Source: Osedax frankpressi
Taxonomy: Eukaryota > Annelida > Polychaeta > Sabellida > Siboglinidae
Reading direction: 5' to 3'
Assembly (NCBI GenBank): GCA_964035775.1
Contig: OZ038316.1
Coordinates: forward strand, 9,478,484-9,542,483
Length of the DNA: 64,000 bases
Both the position numbers and the translations under genes were made by a program. This document shows positions 51,424 through 63,835 of the stretch, one piece after another; position 1 is the first letter of the stretch; each line of letters begins with the position of its first letter. The notes beneath the pieces were generated by a model. The model had not been told where the DNA came from. It did not search any database and saw nothing but the letters and a program-made list of their open reading frames with translations.

Positions 51424-52876
51424 TAGATAGTGTGTAGATAGTGTGTAGATAGTGTGTAGATAGTATGTAGATAGTGTGTAGATAGTGTGTAGATAGTGTA
51501 TAGATAGTGTGTAGGTAGTGTGTAGGTAGTGTGTAGGTAGTGTGTAGATAGTGTGTAGATAGTGTGTAGATAATGTGTAGATAGTGTGTAGATAGTGTGT
51601 AGATAGTGTGTAGATAGTGTGTAGATAGTGTGTAGATAGTGTGTAGATAGTGTGTAGATAGTGTGTAGATAGTGTGTAGGCAGTGTGTAGATAGTGTGTA
51701 GATAGTGTGTAGGCAGTGTGTAGATAGTGTGTATATAGTGTGTAGATAGTGTGTAGATAGTGTGTAGATAGTGTGTAGATAGTGTGTAGGCAGTGTGTAG
51801 ATAGTGTGTAGATAGTGTGTAGGCAGTGTGTAGATAGTGTGTAGGTAGTGTGTAGATAGTGTGTAGATAGTGTGTAGATAGTGTGTAGATAGTGTGTAGA
51901 TAGTGTGTAGATAGTGTGTAGATAGTGTGTAGATAGTGTGTAGATAGTGTGTAGATAGTGTGTAGATAGTGTGTAGATAGTGTGTATATAGTGTGTAGAT
52001 AGTGTGTAGATAGTGTGTAGATAGTGTGTAGATAGTGTGTAGATAGTGTGTAGATAGTGTGTAGATAGTGTGTAGATAGTATGTAGATAGTGTGTAGATA
52101 GTGTGTAGATAGTGTGTAGATAGTGTGTAGATAGTGTGTAGATAGTGTGTAGATAGTGTGTAGGCAGTGTGTAGATAGTGTGTAGATAGTGTATAGATAG
52201 TGTGTAGGCAGTGTGTAGATAGTGTGTAGATAGTGTATAGATAGTGTGTAGATAGTGTGTAGATAGTGTGTAGATAGTGTGTAGATAGTGTGTAGATAGT
52301 GTGTAGATAGTGTGTAGATAGTGTGTAGATAGTGTGTAGATAGTGTGTAGGCAGTGTGTAGATAGTGTGTAGATAGTGTATAGATAGTGTGTAGGCAGTG
52401 TGTAGATAGTGTGTAGATAGTGTATAGATAGTGTGTAGATAGTGTGTAGATAGTGTATAGATAGTGTGTAGATAGTGTGTAGATAGTGTGTAGATAGTGT
52501 GTAGATAGTGTGTAGATAGTGTGTAGGTAGTGTGTAGATAGTGTGCAGATAGTGTGTAGATAGTGTGTAGATAGTGTGTAGATAGTGTGTAGATAGTGTG
52601 TAGATAGTGTGTAGATAGTGTGTAGATAGTGTGTAGATAGTGTGTAGATAGTGTGTAGATAGTAGGTAGATAGTGTGTAGATAGTGTGTAGATAGTGTGT
52701 AGATAGTATGTAGATAGTGTGTAGGCAGTGTGTAGATAGTGTGTAGATAGTGTGTAGATAGTATGTAGATAGTGTGTAGATAGTGTGTAGATAGTATGTA
52801 GATAGTGTGTAGGCAGTGTGTAGATAGTGTGTAGATAGTATGTAGATAGTATGTAGATAGTGTGTAGATAGTGTGT
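51424..52876. repeat. 1.45-kb 11-bp TAGATAGTGTG satellite
   Basis: About 130 copies of TAGATAGTGTG in strict register, with variants TAGGCAGTGTG, TAGGTAGTGTG and TAGATAGTATG in patterned blocks. The left edge is the gap, so total length is unknown. Confidence 0.97.
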
Positions 52877-54226
52877 GAAAGCTTATTTCCTATGACATGT
52901 TGTTATTTTGTGTTCATTTTATCGTTATCGATAACTACCCTATGTGATAAGTTTTATCGTTTTCTATAGGAACTTCGTCTATTTGTAACAATAACTACAA
53001 TGCAGAAAGTCGTAAACACCGATTCGTGTACTATCGGAGGGTTTGGAGCGATGGGACCTGGGAATACGGAATAGCATGGCGTTATATAATATAGTTACGT
53101 TTTATTTAACAATTTAAAGTCGAGGTTTTACTCGATATTTATTCTCCGATGATTTGACCCATTTTCGACGATCTGATAAGAGAAAGTATTTCAGATCTCG
53201 TTTAAAAATACATGACCTTAAAGAACGAACCATCTTGACAATGCATGCCGTATAACGTACTTATACGATATCGGCACGTACGGCGTACGTAAGGGCACGG
53301 GTTACCTAACATCAGCGTATTTCAACTATTGTGCCATATGACCTTTATACGTGGATATACGTGACCTTGAAAAGTGTATCCTCGGTATTACGGTGTCATA
53401 AACAGGCTACGCATTCCTTAACGTGTGTCTATTTCGTAATTAACGTATTCGACTATTCGGCCCAGTTTAGTGGAGACGTAATCATAATTACAAAATATAT
53501 ATATATACTGTACTTAATATATCCGGATATATTGTATTTATCGGAATCAAATAGAGCTGTACACTCTGGAAGACAAAAACGCAGGGCTAATAAAATATAT
53601 TAATTATATTAATAGGATGAAATAAAAAGAAAACATAATAAAAGCTTCTTGTATTCGTAGGAAATAAAATAAATATACTAAAAAAAAATAAGGAAATAAA
53701 AAATATTAAGTTGTATATATTATGCAATATTATGCAATATATAGTATACAGAATTTTAATACTATATTTTGTAGATCCTCTCTATATGCAGCTAATGTAG
53801 TAATATTAAAAGCCCCACAATGTTTGTCCTATGTAGTGATGTAAAGAGCCCTATCACCATTATCCCAGGTAGTGATGATCCCTATAACACTTAGTTAAGT
53901 TTATGATGCGGAGAGTTTGTTCTAATGTTCCACTTAAACGTGTGTTAGCATGCAGCCTATGCGTTATATTCAAATATGAAGTGTGAAGGGCTGCGTCACC
54001 ATGGTTACCGAGACATCAGAAGTATAGAGTCAATACCCCTAGCCGGCCACTAAACCAGCACCCGCCTCTACACCGATACTCGTCACATAACCCCTCTCAT
54101 AACCCCTCTCATAATCCTTACCAACGAAATGCTATAATATCCAATACGCCCCTAAATACGCCCATAACTATTGTTACCGACCCTACTATAAAGTCCCATA
54201 ACTCTACATAACTACGCCCCCCCCAG
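52877..54226. other. unassigned segment upstream of the first visible PAPSS exon
   Basis: 1.35 kb of intermediate composition, no exon recognised. Toward the acceptor it becomes C-rich with repeated CATAACCCCTCT units, like other acceptors of this gene. Confidence 0.5.
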
Positions 54227-57200
54227 GTCTCTCGGGAGCAGGTAAGACTACCATATCGTTCGCACTCGAGGAGTACTTGGTATCCCACGGTATTCCAGCA
54301 TACTCATTGGACGGGGACAATATCAGGCTCGGACTTAACAAGAACCTCAGCTTCTCGCCAAAGGACCGCGAGGAGAATATCAGGTGAGTGGGCTACCTGC
54401 CACCTGGCGGGTGTCGGTGTCACTACTGACACGTCGGGGTCATTCCGGGTGTCACTACGGACACGTCGGAGTCATTCCGTGTGTCGGTGTCGCTACTGGC
54501 GCGTCGGTGTCACTACTGACACGTCGGAGTCATTCCGGGTGTCGGTGTCACTACTGGCGCGTCGGTGTCACTACTGGCGCGTCGGTGTCACTACTGACAC
54601 GTCGTCAAAACTTAATCGCATACCCCGTGTATACGTGCCACCTCGGTATCGCCTATGATGTAATTAAAGGTCTTGGCAATCTACACGAGGGAATGTGCTC
54701 TGATTATGCGCATACACTGACGTCACCAGTGACGTCATAAGTTCCTTCGAATCGTTGATGTAGTGATGTGACATATTAATTTCTATATTAAGCGCTGTCT
54801 TATACATATACAATGTCATTAACTTAAGCATATGCATATATATATAAATATATGCATATATATATATATATATATATATATAAGTAGAGATACACCAATA
54901 ACGCAATATAATTATATTTGGTAGGCATGTTATATAACAATACAATAATTGCAACGCTAATACTCCATTAGTATATTTCTTTACAAATAAGTTATATAAT
55001 AGTTACGTAGTGTATATCTACGTTTTTTTATCGATATCACAACGGGAGACATACGTATTACGTTTGCATCATCTGGCTAAAAGTTATCGTAAGATTTATG
55101 TGCCGGTAATACGGGACACAGTCAAGGTAAACTTGTAAGTTAATATCTTTGTAAGACAATATCTGCTCGTTATTAATCACTGGTTATATATTCCAGTCAG
55201 CCTAGCTCCTTACGTCAAACTCCGGCCCACAAACTCTAAACCCCGCCCACAAACTGAATTCCCGCAAAACCCCGCCCATAAACTCTATTCACGCTAAACC
55301 CCGCTCATAAACTCTATTCCCGCAAAACCCCGCTCATAAACTCTATTCACGCTAAATCCCGCCCACAAACTCAATTCCCGCAAAACTCCGCTCATAAACT
55401 CTATTCGCGCTAAATCCCGCCCACAAACTCTATTCACGCTAAACCCCGTACATAAACTCTATTCGCGCTAAATCCCGCCCACAAACTCTATTCACGCTAA
55501 ACCCCGCTCATAAACTCTATTCGCGCTAAATCCCGCCCACAAACTCTATTCACGCTAAACCCCGCTCATAAACTCTATTCACGTTAAACCCCGCTCATAA
55601 ACCCTATTCACGTTAAACCCCGCCCACAAACTCTATTCCAGATAAACCCCGCCCACAAACTATATTCACGCTAAACCCCGCCCACAAACTCTATTCCAGA
55701 TAAACCCCGCCCACAAACTATATTCACGCTAAAACCCGCCCACAAACTCTATTCCAGATAAACCCCGCCCACAAACTCTATTCCAGATAAACCCCGCCCA
55801 CAAACTCTACTCACGCTAAATCCCGCCCATATCTATCACTAGTTTAACGCTAAGCCACGCTCTATCAGGAGAATATCGGAAGTGTCTCGATTATTTGCTG
55901 ATGGCGGTATCGTTTGTCTTAGCAGTTTCATATCTCCGTACAGAAAGGTTTATTATGCGTATACATCCGCTTGCTATGCCTAGATATCACGCCGCTAACT
56001 CGGCCTTCTAACCACGCCCATAATCACATCATCGACGGCATCGAATAACCGTAAGCCCCGACCGCGATCCCAAACGAACAGTCTAACCTCTAAGGACCGC
56101 TAAGGAGATCCTACAACCGTTACCGACTAGCCGTGATCTAATCGCGCCACTACCCTGACCAATACTTCGCGCCTGACCACGCACGTAAACTCTACTCGTG
56201 ATAAACCCCGCCCCCGTAACCCCACCCCCATAACCCCGCCCCCATAACCACGCCCCCAGGACCGCAACAGCGCCAGAGAACTTCACGAACAGAACGGACT
56301 TCCGTTTTTCGAGTGTTACGTAAACACGCCCATCGACGTGTGCGAACAAAGAGATGTCAAGGGTCTTTATAAGAAAGCACGTCAAGGTCTCATCAAAGGT
56401 TCGTATCGATGGCGGTACAATAGAATACGTAGTTGTCTATAAAGCGGTATCCTCTGTGTGTGTGCGGAACGCGAACTTAAACGAAATGAATTGTCGAGGT
56501 GCGTCAATAAATATGTACTGTTTACTATTTCCGCTAACGAAATCGTACTAAAAGCGAAACGTGTCCAACGTTTGAAGTTACTATTGTTCTTTTTATGTGA
56601 TTTGACCAGCCTCAGACTGAGGACTCCGTACTCGGGTCATAGCTTAACCTAACCTTGCACCCTATCGTAACTACGCCCCTCGCCCCGCCCCTTAGGCTTT
56701 ACGGGTATCGACCAGGTCTACGAGGAACCCAACAGCCCAGAACTTGACCTCAAAGCTGGAGAACTGTCAATTATTGACTGCGTTCATGAAGTCGTCCGGA
56801 TGCTCGAAGAAAAGGTGGGTTACATAATAGAAGCGCGCGTGTGAAACAGCTCGATTTTACTAGTCAACCTCCTAAACACGCCCCTAAACACGCCCCTAAA
56901 CACGCCCACAGGGTATCATTCCTTCGGCCAAGCATAACACGGTTCACGAGTTGTTCATTCAGGAAGATAAACTGTCAGCAGCAGTAAAAGAAGCTTCTTT
57001 ATTGAAGAGCGTTGAAATCTCCAAGGTTACAGTTCACATTATACTTATTTCACTTGATAACATGTCGCTTACATCGAGTGTAATTCTCCATGACACCTGA
57101 CACCTGACATCTGATATTGGTTCTTTAAGTCCTGACACATTTTAACAGATTAATAATATATTCAGTTAAAAAATAACATGTTCAGTATTTTGCATGACGC

Positions 57201-60200
57201 ATAATAGATACCTCTCTATCTCTCTCTACCTCCCTCCCTATCTCCCTCCCTCTCTCTCTCTCTATCTCCTTCTCCCTCCCTCCCTCCTTCCCTCCCTCCC
57301 CCATTCCGTTTGATAAAATGTGTATATTTATAGATCCAGGAAGACCGAGTCCGTTAGAATTGGTGCTTTTGAATATCATTAGTTCATCGGTCTACATTAA
57401 CTACAAACCCTTACAATTACCACCTATCTAGTCCTATACCACGTATCCACTCACTGAGCATACTCCGTCCGAGTTTTATACCCCGCCCACTCATTCCGAC
57501 TCCATTCACCACACCCCCCGCTAACGCACCCCATCGGGCTAAGCTCCGTCCAAACAATAACCACAAGCAGCTCGAGTGTCCAGCAAATGGCGATTATTAT
57601 GTTAAATATTTCTAAAAAGTAATACATTTTTTCAGTGTAAAAAATTTAAATTGTGAAGTCACAGAGATCCTGGTAATCTCTTTAACCTCTAGCCTCTTTC
57701 ACTTTCCCCTGCCACGAACGCTTTATACTAACCACTGATAATAACCACTACCTCTGACCTCTGCCGCAGTTGGACCTTCAGTGGGTGCAGGTTTTGGCCG
57801 AGGGATGGGCGTCTCCTCTCAGTGGATTCATGAGACAAACTGAATACCTTCAGAGCCAACACTTTGGGTGTCTATTCGACAGTTAGTTTTCGATGTCGTC
57901 TTTGTTACGGGTTTTGTCTGGAGTCTTTGAAAGTCGATAGTAGATATTTTTCATAACGAATGTAAAAATATCTTTAAAAAATTTTAAAAGGTTACATTTT
58001 TTTAAATATCATTTTATAAAATTTATAAAATAAAAATTATTTTGTAGTCATATAAAAAAAAAAAAGAGTTTTCATTGTTAATAATCGTATCTTGTGAGTT
58101 AATTCAAATTCACATCGGATATTATTTCAAGAAATACAAATTATGCGCTAGATTAGTTACAACATAAGAAAAGTGTAAACATTCTACTCGCATATAAATT
58201 GCGCGGTTATCTAAATTGATGTTGGAAATGGCGTTTGGCTGTAACGATATTAAAGCTTGACCCGGCTCCAGATGACGGAGGAGTACAAAATCAATCGATA
58301 CCGATTGTTTTGCCGGTCAGCACAAAGGATAAGGATCTCCTCGTCGGAGATAAGGCATTTACGCTTACCTACAAGGGCGTGGCAGTTGCAATACTCAGGA
58401 CTCCGGAGTTCTACGAACATCGTAAGGTAGGTCTGGAAGGTCGAGAGTTAGAGGTCGGGGGTCGTAGGTTGGTTGATTCGTTGTCGCTAAATATGATATA
58501 ATCGTTATATTATTGGTTGTCGTTGAAGATGAGTCATCGTGTTATTTGTCAACGAACTTAATTACCAGTCACTGAGAAATATGTTAAAATAGCAAATCTA
58601 TTAATAGAATAATTAGTGGTTTTGTTTTAGATTTTGTGATTTCAAAACTTTCTAAAAAGATGATGAATGTCCTCATCTCATTATCTCTGTGTGTCAAATT
58701 TATTTCTCTATTCGAATGATGTGTTTATTTCGAAAAAGCCTGGCTATTTTTTATATTTTATCGCGATAACTATAAATCAACCTCCTATCTAGTTTATACT
58801 ATGTCTACTTTGCAATGTATTGCATAATTTGCATAGATCAAATGATACATTCCAAAAAGGTAAGCTATATAAAATGATATGCTAATGAGTTTGACTGATA
58901 CAATAGGAAGAGCGTTGTTGCAAACAGTTCGGTTGCTGCAATCAAGGTCATCCCTACATCAAGGTCAGCACTTTCGCCAGTAGACATTACATCGAGTTGC
59001 TAGTCTTTGGGCTGCTTATTAATATGCGTAGATATTTGGAACATTTTTTAGTGAATCAAACTTTATTAATCTGAGATTTGTAAAATCATTTGTTGTACCT
59101 ATAAAAATACCTAGAACTAAAATCCAAGTACTTAAATGCCAATCACAATCATTGTACTTTACAGGATTTTATCTAATCTAAAATATAATATCTAATCTAA
59201 AAAGGCGTCTTGCTTCGAAAATAAATTATTTCTATGTTTTAGAAATTTTTAGAATAGATTTCCGATTATTAAATTGCACGAGAATTTCATTGTCTCGCCA
59301 TTTACCGCTTTTAACATCTCACTTGTACCTAATACAGATGATATACGACAGCGGTGATTGGCTAGCTGGAGGTGACCTCGAGGTGCTCGGACGTATCAAA
59401 TGGGAGGATGGACTAGATAAATACCGCTTGACTCCAAATGAACTGCGACAGAAGTTCAAGGAGATTGGGGTTAGCAATACTTAGAGGAGATAAATGTGTA
59501 TATGCGGGGTTGTAGGGGTGTATGAAGGGGGGTGAGGAGATATTTGTGTGCATGCGGGGGTGTAGGGGTGTAGGGGGTGTAGGGGGTGTATGAAGGGGGT
59601 GAGGAGATAATTGTGTGTATGCGGGGGTGTATGGGTGTAGGGGGTGTATGAAGGGGGATGAGGAGATACTTGTGTGTATGAAAGGGTGTAGGGGGTGTAT
59701 GAAGGGGGTGAGGATATACTTGTGTGTAGGGGGTGTAGGGGTGTATGAAGGGGGTGAGGATATACTTGTGTGTATGAAAGTATGTAGGGGGTGTATGCGG
59801 GGGTGTAGGGGTGTAAGAAGGGGGGTGAGGAGATACTTGTGTGTATGAAAGGGTGTAGGGGGTGTATGCGGGGGTGTATGCGGGGGTGTAGGGGTGTAGG
59901 TGTGTATGAGGGGGGTGAGGATATACTTGTGTGTATGAAAGGGTGTAGGGGGTGTATGAAGGGGGGTGAGGAGATACTTGTGTGTATGCTGGGGTTTAGG
60001 GGTGTAGGGGGTGAGGAGATACTTGTGTGTATGCTGGGGTTTAGGGGTGTAGGGGGTGAGGAGATACTTGTGTGTATGCTGGGGTTTAGGGGTGTAGGGG
60101 GTGAGGAGATACTTGTGTGTATGCTGGGGTTTAGGGGTGTAGGGGGTGAGGAGATACTTGTGTGTATGCTGGGGTTTAGGGGTGTAGGGGGTGAGGATAT

Positions 60201-62328
60201 TCTTGTGTGTATGCTGGGGTTTAGGGGTGTAGGGGGTGAGGAGATACTTATGTGTATGCTGGGGTGTAGGGATGTAGGTGTGTATGAGGGGGGTGAGGAG
60301 ATACTTGTGTGTATGCTGGGGTTTAGGGGTGTAGGGGGTGAGGATATTCTTGTGTGTATGCTGGGGTTTAGGGGTGTAGGGGGTGAGGATATACTTGTGT
60401 GTATGCTGGGGTTTAGGGGTGTAGGGGGTGAGGATATTCTTGTGTGTATGCTGGGGTTTAGGGGTGTAGGGGGTGAGGATATACTTGTGTGTATAAAAGG
60501 GTGTAATTGTATATGCAGAGCTACTCCATTGAATGATAATTTCCCGGAAACTCTCCGAATGCTAGCACATCGAGAGCTGCCTGCTTTCCCGACACAACTC
60601 CTACTCTCCCCCCACAGGCTGACGCCGTGTTTGCTTTCCAATTACGCAACCCCATACACAATGGTCACGCTCTGCTCATGCAAGACACCAGGGAGAAACT
60701 ACTCACCAGGGGATTCAAAAAACCGGTGCTACTGTTACATCCGCTAGGTTAGCGACGTTATTTCTCGCCAGGTGGCTACTGATTCATTTTAGTGCCGCCA
60801 TTTCACATTCTACAACACCCACTCCAGCCTACGCGATTCATCCCACACGTATGAACCCCGAAACAAATACGTGCCCCCATCATGAACTACTTCCACTCCC
60901 ATCTACTACTCATTCGCCTAACGCTACGACATCTCCGCCTCCAGGTGGCTGGACTAAAAACGACGACGTGTCGTTGGAGTGGCGTATCCGGCAACACGAG
61001 GCGGTGCTGGCGGCTGGAGTTCTAGACCACGCCCACACCGTAATGGCAGTGTTCCCGTCGCCGATGATGTACGCGGGACCCACCGAGGTCCAGTGGCACG
61101 CAAAGGCCCGCATGTCGGCCGGAGCAAACTTCTACATCGTAGGTCGCGACCCCGCGGGAATGCCGCACCCTACCGAGAAACGAGACATGTACCACGCCGA
61201 ACACGGGGCAAAGGTTAGCGAAAGGTCCGACTCAGCGAAGGGGCGTGGCTAATGTCAAAGTCTAAAATTTCACATTCATTCGATTAAGAATAGCCCTGAA
61301 TATCAAAAATGCCATTCATACCTTATTAGCCTGAATAACTACACCATCCTTTGCCCCACTAATCACTCCGGTACTCACGTCACTACTCCAACCATCCATA
61401 CCTAACTTAACCCCACCCCTAGGTGATGATGGTGACCCCAGAACTCACCTCACATAACCCCAATCCCCTAGATGTTGATAATGACTCCATCACTCACCCC
61501 ATCTCCTAGGTGTTAACGATGGCCCCAAAACTCACCCCGCATAACTCCCGCCCCTAGGTGTTAACGATGGCCCCAAAACTCACCCCGCATAACTACCGCC
61601 CCTAGGTGTTGACGATGGCCCCAAAACTCACCCCGCATAACTCCCGCCCCTAGGTGTTAACGATGGCCCCAAAACTCACCCCGCATAACTACCGCCCCTA
61701 GGTGTTGACGATGGCCCCAAAACTCACCCCGCATAACTCCCGCCCCTAGGTGTTAACGATGGCCCCAAAACTCACCCCGCATAACTACCGCCCCTAGGTG
61801 TTGACGATGGCCCCGGGACTCGACAAACTCGAGATCGTTCCATTCCGCGTAGCCGCCTACAATGAACGTAAACGTGAAATGGACTTCTTTGACCCCAATC
61901 ATGCCGCCGATTTCACCTTCATCTCGGGCACAAAGGTCAATACTCCCCCCACGCCTATATTCCCCCCATCGAGGTGCCAGGAGAGCGCAGTAAATTCTTC
62001 TTCGAATTCAGGAGACTGGTTCTAAGCTATTCGGCACAAACTAAAAACAATCATCGAATTTTTATTTTCAACCCGAGAGGGTTCTCCAACCAACCTCCTC
62101 AATCCTACGAATTATTGATCTCCTACGCGGCAATCGTCGTTCATTTCAAACCAATCGACTTCGCGTAGCTGACCGACTCCCCAGACCAGTAACGGCCCTT
62201 CCCGTTCACAGATGCGTGCGTTGGCGCGAGCCGGAGACACGCCACCAGAGGGCTTCATGGCACCCGCCGCCTGGAAAGTGCTCTGCGAATACTACTCTTC
62301 GATGAACGGCACCGGAGATACAAAGTAA
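54227..62328 (+). CDS. PAPSS: bifunctional PAPS synthase (APS kinase-ATP sulfurylase fusion), N-terminal exon(s) missing
   Basis: Makes the sulfate donor PAPS from sulfate and ATP in two steps. Thirteen exons close in phase: 54227-54383, 55869-55947, 56260-56398, 56696-56814, 56912-57025, 57770-57881, 58272-58426, 58907-58963, 59338-59469, 60618-60747, 60945-61213, 61798-61935 and 62212-62328. They give 571 residues; human PAPSS1 has 624, so about 50 N-terminal residues are upstream. APS kinase: P-loop GLSGAGKT, then [48 protein letters not shown] and [11 protein letters not shown]. The ATP sulfurylase half starts near [20 protein letters not shown] and has [15 protein letters not shown], the nucleotide-binding HxxH motif (NPIHNGH), [45 protein letters not shown] and PPEGFMAP before TAA. 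The missing exon (ATNV..QAHHV..RGQ..G type) is not visible; it may lie in the N gap. Most introns have C-rich acceptors and several carry tandem arrays. Confidence 0.95.
54405..54605 (+). repeat. 20-bp minisatellite just after a PAPSS donor
   Basis: About 10 copies of GTCGGTGTCACTACTGGCGC and variants (GACACGTC), beginning some 20 bases after the donor at 54383/54384. Confidence 0.9.
55236..55830 (+). repeat. 29-bp C-rich minisatellite before a PAPSS acceptor
   Basis: About 20 copies of a 29-bp unit containing CGCTAAACCCCGCCCAC and AAACTCTATT. The array ends some 40 bases before the acceptor at 55868/55869; each unit has a CTAAAC branch-like word and a C-rich tract. Confidence 0.93.
57206..57302 (+). 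repeat. pyrimidine (CT/CCCT) tract
   Basis: CTCTCTAC, CCCT and CCTT words in a PAPSS intron; simple sequence. Confidence 0.9.
59500..60500 (+). repeat. 1-kb G-rich minisatellite after a PAPSS donor
   Basis: Units of about 44 bp built from GGGGTGTAGGGGGTGAGGA, GATACTTGTGTGTATG and CTGGGGTTTAGG words. It begins some 30 bases after the donor at 59469/59470. The pre-mRNA itself would be G-rich and quadruplex-prone. It opens repetitive ORFs on both strands ([30 protein letters not shown]) that are not genes. Confidence 0.94.
61422..61797 (+). repeat. 48-bp array duplicating a PAPSS splice acceptor plus exon start
   Basis: Six near-identical 48-bp units start at 61510, 61558, 61606, 61654, 61702 and 61750, with two more diverged copies upstream (about 61425 and 61473). 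Each begins after CCTAG with GTGTTAACGATGGCCCC or its TTGACG variant, the same as the true exon start at 61798 (V-L-T-M-A-P). See findings. Confidence 0.96.
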
Positions 62329-62405
62329 ACGTCGCACGGCTTGCACTCCAACGGCCCCGCCCTCGTCCCATCTTTGTTGTCATCGTATTTATTGTAGAAT
62401 GTAGA

Positions 62406-62508
62406 GTGAGTGAGAGAGAGAGAGAGAGAGAGATACAGAGAAAGAGTGAGTGAGAGAGAGAGAGCGAGAGAGAGAGAGAGAGAACGAGAGAGAGAGAGAG
62501 AGAGAGAT
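62406..62508. repeat. (GA)n microsatellite between PAPSS and LAMTOR2
   Basis: GA run with GTGAGTGA and GCGA interruptions, in the likely PAPSS 3' UTR. Confidence 0.95.
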
Positions 62509-62622
62509 AATTATATAGAATCAATAGTTTCGCAGGATATCATCCTGACTACATACATTGCGTTTATTGTTTTTATGAGAATATAAATGAAACTGAACGA
62601 GAAACTCCGCCTTTGTAGAGAA

Positions 62623-62628
62623 TTTATT
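62623..62628 (-). promoter_or_regulatory. candidate LAMTOR2 poly(A) signal (AATAAA)
   Basis: The plus strand reads TTTATT here, an AATAAA about 150 bases past the LAMTOR2 stop on the minus strand. A second copy lies at 62563-62568. Confidence 0.4.
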
Positions 62629-62780
62629 TTAGTGAACTCGCAACGCAATGCATTACTAATATTATATAATACTACTTTCTGCCGCCAGGGAGGCATTATA
62701 TAAATAATTATCGGATACAACAAGGAAATGCGGTTACGTTAATGTTGTATTTAGGGTGTAAGGTCTTTGGGATTGTGGGG

Positions 62781-62869
62781 TCACGATGAAGCTACTTCAC
62801 TCAGTGGTTCCTCGAGAAATTTTGCGAGAATTTCAATCTGTTATAGTGTTTAAATGAAGTTAACTTGGG

Positions 62870-62920
<51 letters not shown>

Positions 62921-63835
62921 TAAACTTCATCTCGAGTTCATAATGTATTTTTTTCTAATATAATCTGGTTTAAATATTACTTTTACTTTAAATAATGTTT
63001 AGCGAAGAGGTAATATAAGATGGAACCTTCAACTTCAATAAGCCTATTGGTGTTTTCTTATTCGCGTAGATACATAGCAAGAGATTGGCGACTTTTGCAA
63101 TCGCTACTTTTCCGATCTGAATGAAAATAAAAATATTTTATTAGCTTTATAAATAAAGATTTAGAAATTAATTTTTATAAATTGATCATTTAATTATACA
63201 AATATTATTATGAAAGTATTAAATGAAAAATAGCATTATTGATTTGGAAACATTTATAAGATACTAAAGATCTAATTTATTAATTACTATCTATTAAATC
63301 AATTCTATAGTATACCGGAAATATTGTATACAATGTATGTACATCATATGAAGAAAATTGTCTTCAGTTGTAATATTTTTATATAGCAAAGTTAAATGTG
63401 CATTGTAAAAAATACATTAGATAGTGCATTATCTATGGAATAATGCATCATTATATAAGGACTATTATACAATTGACATAAATAATTGTAATTTTATAGC
63501 AAGCATCCACAATACGCTGAATAACCTGAGATTTCATAAGTAAAAATCACAAGTCGTAAATTAGATACTAGAGAATTGTAGATAAATGGTATTTAGTTTA
63601 ATGCGAATCACTTCTACCATTTGGTCTCTTGGCTAATCAATAGTCGAGTATCACCTGGCAGTTGAGGAGTATCATCTTCAGCGAATCGGTGTCGTTGTCG
63701 AGAGAGGTACTACCGTAGCCAAAGGAACAACGTTCGTACTCCGTCCAAATATTGCTGGCAATGGCGGCGGTGACTCGACTGTCAATAACACCTCGGCCAG
63801 AAAATGCCAACACCGAACCCTCGTTATTGAGCAGC
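62781..63835 (-). CDS. LAMTOR2: LAMTOR2 (p14/ROBLD3), Ragulator subunit, first exon outside window
   Basis: Roadblock-domain subunit of the lysosomal Ragulator complex, which pairs with LAMTOR3 and anchors Rag GTPases for mTORC1 activation. Three exons on the minus strand: 63835-63655, 63116-63027 and 62837-62781, joined in phase for 108 residues (human 125, so about 17-20 N-terminal residues are right of the window). Diagnostic stretches are LLNNEGSVLAFSG, RVTAAIASNIW, KVAIAKVANLLLCIYA and FLEEPLSEVASS, each aligning with human (LLNNEGSLLAYSG, RVTAAIASNIW, RVAITRVANLLLCMYA, YLEEPLTQVAAS). There is a slightly longer loop, rich in Ser/Asp, after the SNIW helix. The middle donor is GTTCCA. Convergent with PAPSS, 452 bp apart. 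Confidence 0.92.
62869..62915. repeat. (TA)n microsatellite in LAMTOR2 last intron
   Basis: TA run with one TG interruption, about 30 bases upstream of the last-exon acceptor. Confidence 0.93.

Noticed and set aside
59481-60747. Long frames on both strands after PAPSS exon 59338-59469
   Set aside because: Minisatellite translation. The true exon at 60618-60747 is in another frame, confirmed by NPIHNGH and phase.
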